NCBI GenBank assembly: GCA_016210285.1
Contig: JACQUN010000161.1
Location: 1-5,342, forward strand
Direction of reading: 5' to 3'
DNA from: Chloroflexota bacterium
GTDB lineage: Bacteria; Chloroflexota; Dehalococcoidia; UBA1127; JACQUN01
Length of the DNA: 5,342 nucleotides
Shown: positions 1 to 2,882 of the stretch, one piece after another
Numbering within the stretch: position 1 is the stretch's first letter
How the letters are laid out: each line of letters opens with the position of its first letter
Made by a program: the position numbers and the translations under genes
The notes under the pieces: generated by a model
Told to the model about the DNA's origin: nothing
Databases searched by the model: none
What the model saw: the letters and a program-made list of their open reading frames with translations, nothing else

Positions 1-1
1 C

Positions 2-727
2 CTCGAGGGCCACCAGCACTCCCTTTCCGAGTTCCTGGGCAAGAAGGTCTTTCTCCTCTGCTGGGCCTCCTGGTGAGGCTGCCGCAACGACCTGCCGGTC
101 TGGCAGGCCCTGCGGGAAGAGCTCAAGAGCAAGAGCTTCGAGGTCATCACCGTCGCTGAGGAGAGCAAGGGCCCGGCCGCCGCCGAGCCCTGGGTCCGCG
201 CCGCCAACCCCCAGCACCCCTCCCTCATTGACGAGCGCCACATCGTCGCCGAGCTCTACAACACCCGCAACGTCCCCGCCGCCTTCTGGATAGACGAGCG
301 CGGTCGCATTGTGCGGGCCAACGACCCCATCTACATCCTGCGGCGCAACCGCGAGACCGGCGAGTCCACCGTCAACGAGCGCTACCTCAATGCCGTCCGC
401 GACTGGGTGGACAAGGGCCCCAAGAGCATCTACGTCCAGGACCGCGAGGCCCTGGAGCGCCGCTCGGGCCTGCGGCCCCCGGAAGAGCTCCAGGCCATGG
501 CCTCCTTCCGGCTGGGCCTCTACCTGCACCAGCAGGGCCACCCCCAGGACGCCATCCCCCACTTCAAGCAGGCCCAGCAGCTCAGCCCCAAGAACTGGAA
601 CTACAAGCGCCAGGCCTGGAACCTGGGAGACGCCCAGCGCGACTACGGCACCACCTTCCAGCAGGCCGCCCAGGACCCTGCCCAGCAGCCCACCTACGTC
701 CCCCTGGAGCTACCCGAGCCCGCCTAG
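2..727 (+). CDS. Probable selenocysteine-containing thioredoxin-fold (TlpA/ResA- or Prx-like) protein with C-terminal TPR, 5'-partial
   Basis: The frame is open from the left edge to TAG at 725-727 (241 visible residues), apart from one TGA at codon 25. The N-terminal part reads as a thioredoxin-like fold. A strand ends in LLCWASW, then the TGA, then GCRNDLPVWQ, the place where TlpA/ResA proteins have WCxxC. About 67 residues later comes NVPAAFWIDERGRIV, with a likely cis-proline at residue 92, the spacing expected for this fold. Residues 165-196 form one TPR with the consensus G8, G15, A20, F24, A27 and P32 all present. The likely role is thiol/disulfide or peroxide chemistry; substrate and cell location cannot be told because the N terminus is missing. 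Third-position G/C bias is the same on both sides of the TGA, which argues against a decayed gene. The first in-frame start codon after the TGA (GTG at 311) has no ribosome binding site, so restart is unlikely. A sequencing error changing TGC or TGT to TGA is the main alternative. Confidence 0.85.
74..76 (+). other. In-frame UGA, probable selenocysteine codon
   Basis: This TGA replaces the expected N-terminal redox cysteine in W-A-S-W-x-G-C-R. A cysteine (TGC) lies two codons later, giving a U-x-C redox pair. TGA is not reassigned generally: the two long minus-strand genes run 455 and more than 810 codons with none in frame. A SECIS-like hairpin lies directly downstream. Finding selA, selB, selC and selD in the same genome, and Cys in this position in relatives, would settle it. 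Confidence 0.78.
82..115 (+). promoter_or_regulatory. Candidate bacterial SECIS element within the coding sequence
   Basis: The lower stem is CCGCA (82-86) with TGCGG (111-115). An internal loop follows (ACGA at 87-90, CCC at 108-110). The upper stem is CCTGCC (91-96) with GGCAGG (102-107), and the apical loop is GGTCT (97-101). All 11 pairs are Watson-Crick. The apical loop begins 20 nt after the UGA, within the usual bacterial range, and has G in its first two positions. From memory, the GGUCU loop matches the apical loop of the Escherichia coli fdhF SECIS that SelB binds. The bulged U of the fdhF upper stem is not obvious here. High GC makes some chance pairing possible. Confidence 0.72.
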
Positions 728-748
728 CGCCGACTACCGGCCATCCAG

Positions 749-785
749 CGTAGGGGCGTCCCGATGCTTTCGGGACGCCCCTACG
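749..785 (+). terminator. Perfect 16-bp hairpin downstream of the redox gene (terminator and/or REP-like palindrome)
   Basis: Positions 749-764 pair without mismatch with 770-785, with loop TGCTT. The hairpin begins 21 bases after the stop codon of the upstream gene and is followed only by TTTCC, so the U-tract is poor. It could stop transcription or protect the mRNA 3' end. The long stem, rich in GGGGCGTCCC, also resembles the dispersed palindromes common in intergenic DNA of some bacteria. Only a genome-wide search can separate these possibilities. Confidence 0.6.
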
Positions 786-1039
786 TTTCCATCCGCTCAC
801 GGCGAGCCGAGTTTACCCTCATAGCATAAAGGTGAGAGCAGTGGCCAAGCCGAAGGGAACCACGGGCGGGTAAAGGCCGCCTCCTTAAAGGAATGGGGCG
901 CATGCGAACGGAGCGTGTTTCCTCTGAGCGCAGCCGACGGGGGATGCGTGGGTGGGACAACTACCTTGGTGGACATTCCCCGGCCAACACCCCCAACGGC
1001 GCGCGTCGCTTGATGGGGACCGGAGAGGACTGCGCCCCA
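786..1039. other. Intergenic stretch without a recognisable gene; possible structured RNA or dispersed repeat
   Basis: I find no convincing coding sequence here: the short open frames on both strands lack ribosome binding sites and any family resemblance. Several small hairpins lie in a row: GTGG (841-844) with CCAC (860-863), GGCGG (865-869) with CCGCC (877-881), and TCC/GGA around TTAAA (882-892). There is also a CGCATGCG palindrome near 899-906. I see no promoter. The block is bounded by the strong hairpins at 749-785 and 1040-1077. It matches no RNA family I can name. Confidence 0.35.
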
Positions 1040-1077
1040 AAACACAGCAGGAGGGGTTTCCCCCTCCTGCTGTGTTT
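1040..1077. terminator. Strong bidirectional terminator hairpin between convergent genes
   Basis: Positions 1040-1056 pair perfectly over 17 bp with 1061-1077, with loop TTTC. On the minus strand the stem ends in TTTT and begins about 21 bases after the stop codon of the secreted-protein gene, so it is that gene's likely terminator. On the plus strand the stem ends in TTTCTCT and could also stop read-through from the left. Its place between convergent genes fits a shared terminator. Confidence 0.8.
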
Positions 1078-1098
1078 CTCTGCCTTGGGCCCGTGTGA

Positions 1099-2463
1099 CT
1101 ACTTGGGAGGCGGAGGCACCAGGCAGGCTACAGTGGCGCTCTGATTGCCCGAGGCGTCCACCGCGAACACGCCCATATCACCCTTGCCGGTGATGTGCCA
1201 GGATACGGCATTGGCATCGCCATTGATGCTGCCGATCTTCTTCTGGTTGGGCTTGGCCCCGGGCGCCTGGGTGTACTTGATGTTGGTGCCACTGGTGAAG
1301 GGCCCAAACACGGTGGTCGAGCCCATGTCAACCACGAACACCTGCGGATGCGGGTCCGTGTCGTCCGTGGCTTCAAGGAGGTAGAAGCCGTCCTCGTTCT
1401 GGCCACCCTTGTTGCCTGGTGGCGTGGTGTTGCCCGCAGGAGGAACCCGCTTCCCGTGGGGGTTCACCGTCTCTACGCAACCTACCAGGGGAGCAGTCGT
1501 GTCCCCTGGTGGCACCTGGCAGTCCGGGTCATCCTGGTCAATGAGCCCGTCGCCGTCATCATCTATGCCGTTGGTGCAGTTCTCAGTCGGTGGTGGTGGC
1601 GGCACCTGGCAGTCCGGGTCATCCTGGTCAATGAGCCCGTCGCCGTCATCGTCCACTCCGTTGTTGCAGTTTTCCGGCTGCAGGACTACCTGTGCTCCGC
1701 CAATGGCTGCCGCCTGGCCGAACCCTGCGGAGAAGGCCTCATTGTCCGTCGCCAGCAGGTTCAGGAAGGGTGGGTAGGAGTTGTAGACATCGTGCCAGCA
1801 GCAGATGTCCAGGGCGTCCGTGATCCCAATGGCGGCGCCCGCCGGCGTCGGCGCGATATCGCTGTAACCAAGGCCGACGGTCACAGTGAACGTACCGACC
1901 TGCCCAAGGTAGCCGTAGCAGGCGGTCGTCCCATAGACGCAGAAGTCGGAGGAGAACCCGAGCAGGCCGCCGCCCCCATTGACGAAGGCAGCGATGTCAG
2001 ACGCTCTCGGGCTGAGCGCTCCGTTTTCGGCATTCGTAAGGCCGTTTCCGGTGTTGAACTCGTCACTTACGACAGCGACCACCTCGAAGCCAGCCAGTGA
2101 TTGAGAACCAACGTTGGCCGCGCCGTTCACGCAAGTGACGCTGGCCCCAGTCCCCGTGCTGATGGCGTTCCAGAAGGTGGTGGGGCCATCGAAGGCGCTC
2201 TTGCCGCAGCCGAACACCACGATGCCCGATCCACCGTTGGTGGCCTGGCCGAGCAGGCTGTTCACCACGGACACGTAGTTGGCGATGGGCCCGTGACCGC
2301 CCGGCCCCCCATCCTCGGCGTCAATCCCCATCAGGACCACCGGGCCGCCGCTCACGGCCTTCACCGGCGCAGGCCCCGACCCCACGGCTAGCCAGGCGGC
2401 GGCCAGCAACGTAGCAACCACAGCAAAGACCAGCCCTATCTTCGGCATCCTTCGTTGACTCAT
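1099..2463 (-). CDS. Secreted protein with two Asp-rich DxDGDG metal-binding repeats and a C-terminal Ig/HYR-like domain
   Basis: This encodes 454 residues from ATG 2463 to TAG 1099. The start is chosen because GAGAGGAG lies 6 bases upstream and a signal peptide follows at once: basic MSQRRMPK, then a hydrophobic core at about 9-27, with likely cleavage after VKA near residue 36. Residues about 40-258 form an alpha/beta domain rich in Gly, with AAFVNGGGGLLGFSSDF and several Cys; its fold may resemble class I glutamine amidotransferase-like domains, but I see no catalytic triad. Residues about 262-318 hold two copies of NGxDDDGDGLIDQDDPDC separated by a Pro linker. This is the Asp-rich motif of many secreted proteins (MopE-type or thrombospondin-3-like), which likely binds Ca2+, with flanking Cys probably in disulfides. 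Residues about 322-454 begin DTTAP, contain DDTDPHPQVFV and end near VDASGNQSATVAC, a pattern typical of HYR/Ig-like beta-sandwich domains. The function is unknown; a surface or extracellular role is inferred. It has its own promoter and terminator. Confidence 0.88.
   Translation of the reverse strand: MSQRRMPKIGLVFAVVATLLAAAWLAVGSGPAPVKAVSGGPVVLMGIDAEDGGPGGHGPIANYVSVVNSLLGQATNGGSGIVVFGCGKSAFDGPTTFWNAISTGTGASVTCVNGAANVGSQSLAGFEVVAVVSDEFNTGNGLTNAENGALSPRASDIAAFVNGGGGLLGFSSDFCVYGTTACYGYLGQVGTFTVTVGLGYSDIAPTPAGAAIGITDALDICCWHDVYNSYPPFLNLLATDNEAFSAGFGQAAAIGGAQVVLQPENCNNGVDDDGDGLIDQDDPDCQVPPPPPTENCTNGIDDDGDGLIDQDDPDCQVPPGDTTAPLVGCVETVNPHGKRVPPAGNTTPPGNKGGQNEDGFYLLEATDDTDPHPQVFVVDMGSTTVFGPFTSGTNIKYTQAPGAKPNQKKIGSINGDANAVSWHITGKGDMGVFAVDASGNQSATVACLVPPPPK
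1511..1680 (-). repeat. Two-copy direct repeat encoding the Asp-rich DxDGDG motifs
   Basis: Positions 1511-1560 and 1601-1650 are identical over 50 bases, with a 90-base period (30 codons). The next 20 or so bases (1561-1581 and 1651-1671) are similar but diverged. The identical part encodes DDDGDGLIDQDDPDCQVP. Identity at silent positions points to a recent duplication or gene conversion rather than protein-level selection alone. Confidence 0.95.
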
Positions 2464-2681
2464 GTGCTGCTCCTCTCTGCCCTTCCAGCGACGCTGCCCA
2501 CGCGTTCCTGACCAGAAAACTACCGCCACATAGTCCGTATGCTGCACCTCCTTTGGTTGCTCTTGCCGCTTGCCTGGCTCACTCCCTGGCGCGCCAGGGC
2601 GCCTGACTCCTTTGGAGAACTGGCTCCGCCGTGTAACCATGCATAACTAGACGCAAACTCCAGAGCGCATCCATGACCCAT
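2464..2681 (-). promoter_or_regulatory. Long 5' leader (about 218 nt) of the secreted-protein gene with a perfect 16-bp palindrome
   Basis: The predicted transcript start near 2681 leaves a long untranslated leader. It contains the exact palindrome CCCTGGCGCGCCAGGG (2584-2599), a small CTCC-AAA-GGAG hairpin (2607-2617), and a near-perfect Shine-Dalgarno word AAAGGAGGT (2554-2546) with no ATG/GTG/TTG at normal spacing. This looks like a regulated leader, or an operator at the palindrome, but I recognise no riboswitch class in it. Confidence 0.45.
2470..2477 (-). promoter_or_regulatory. Ribosome binding site that sets the start at 2463
   Basis: GAGAGGAG lies 6 bases before ATG 2463. An alternative in-frame ATG at 2640 has no ribosome binding site at proper spacing and would put 59 residues, many charged, in front of the signal peptide. 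Confidence 0.8.
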
Positions 2682-2687
2682 GAGGGT

Positions 2688-2715
2688 ATTATAGGCTTTG
2701 GTGAGGAATAGTCAA
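2688..2715 (-). promoter_or_regulatory. Near-consensus sigma-70 promoter for the secreted-protein gene
   Basis: On the minus strand, TTGACT (2715-2710) and TATAAT (2693-2688) are separated by 16 bases. The -10 box matches consensus fully and the -35 box matches five of six. The surrounding DNA is locally AT-richer than the rest of the window. It lies between the two minus-strand genes, so the downstream gene can be transcribed apart from the solute-binding protein gene. Confidence 0.75.
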
Positions 2716-2742
2716 GATAGTAGTAGTCCTGCGTATCCCACT

Positions 2743-2773
2743 CGGCGCCTTGGGACTGGCCTCGGGGGCGCCG
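2743..2773. repeat. Inverted repeat CGGCGCC / GGCGCCG upstream of the promoter
   Basis: CGGCGCC (2743-2749) and GGCGCCG (2767-2773) form a 7-bp inverted repeat with a 17-base centre. It starts 28 bases upstream of the -35 box at 2710-2715. It could be a regulator site or part of a 3' structure of the upstream minus-strand gene. No U-tract follows on either strand. Support is weak. Confidence 0.35.
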
Positions 2774-2790
2774 CTGGGAGAGGATCCGCA

Positions 2791-2818
2791 CATGGTTCGA
2801 CGGGCTCACCCTGAGCCG
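2791..2818. repeat. REP-like intergenic palindrome (GGCTCA-CCC-TGAGCC)
   Basis: GGCTCA (2803-2808) and TGAGCC (2812-2817) are a perfect inverted repeat around CCC, preceded by GGTTCGACG. The combined word GTTCGACgGGCTCA...TGAGC resembles a short palindrome that I recall as scattered between genes in many bacterial genomes; that recollection needs a search. A second, weaker pairing (CTCTC 2839-2843 with GAGAG 2852-2856) lies between it and the solute-binding protein gene's stop. I see no clear terminator for that gene. Confidence 0.4.
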
Positions 2819-2882
2819 CCGTAGGGTATCCCAACCCCCTCTCTTGAAGGGGAGAGCCGAGGGTCAGCCCCGCAGGTTCCAG

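Noticed and set aside
74..76. Reading TGA as a reassigned sense codon (Trp or Gly code variants).
   Set aside because: Tryptophan is encoded by TGG throughout and the two long minus-strand genes have no in-frame TGA in more than 1,260 codons, so a genome-wide reassignment is unlikely.
309..824. A 171-codon open frame overlapping the redox gene in another frame.
   Set aside because: The product is rich in S, P, T and R with no domain, while the overlapped frame has a thioredoxin-like fold and a TPR.
831..881. Words resembling a glycine riboswitch (GAGAG, GCCGAAGGG, GGTAAAGG).
   Set aside because: The closing P1 stem and the P3 region are absent, the spacing is too short, and no gene follows on the plus strand.
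797..1045. An 82-codon open frame on the minus strand in the intergenic region.
   Set aside because: No ribosome binding site, no recognisable domain, and its start lies inside the stem of the terminator at 1040-1077.
1195..2100. A 301-codon open frame on the plus strand.
   Set aside because: Antisense to the secreted-protein gene, which has a signal peptide, ribosome binding site, promoter and known repeats.
2520..2554. A tiny leader peptide (M-W-R-stop, ATG at 2531) after the strong Shine-Dalgarno word AAAGGAGGT.
   Set aside because: The 14-base spacing is too long and three codons give no evidence of function.
2464..2640. A 59-residue N-terminal extension of the secreted protein starting at ATG 2640.
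   Set aside because: It lacks a ribosome binding site, would bury the signal peptide, and begins within the predicted leader. The start at 2463 has GAGAGGAG at 6 bases.
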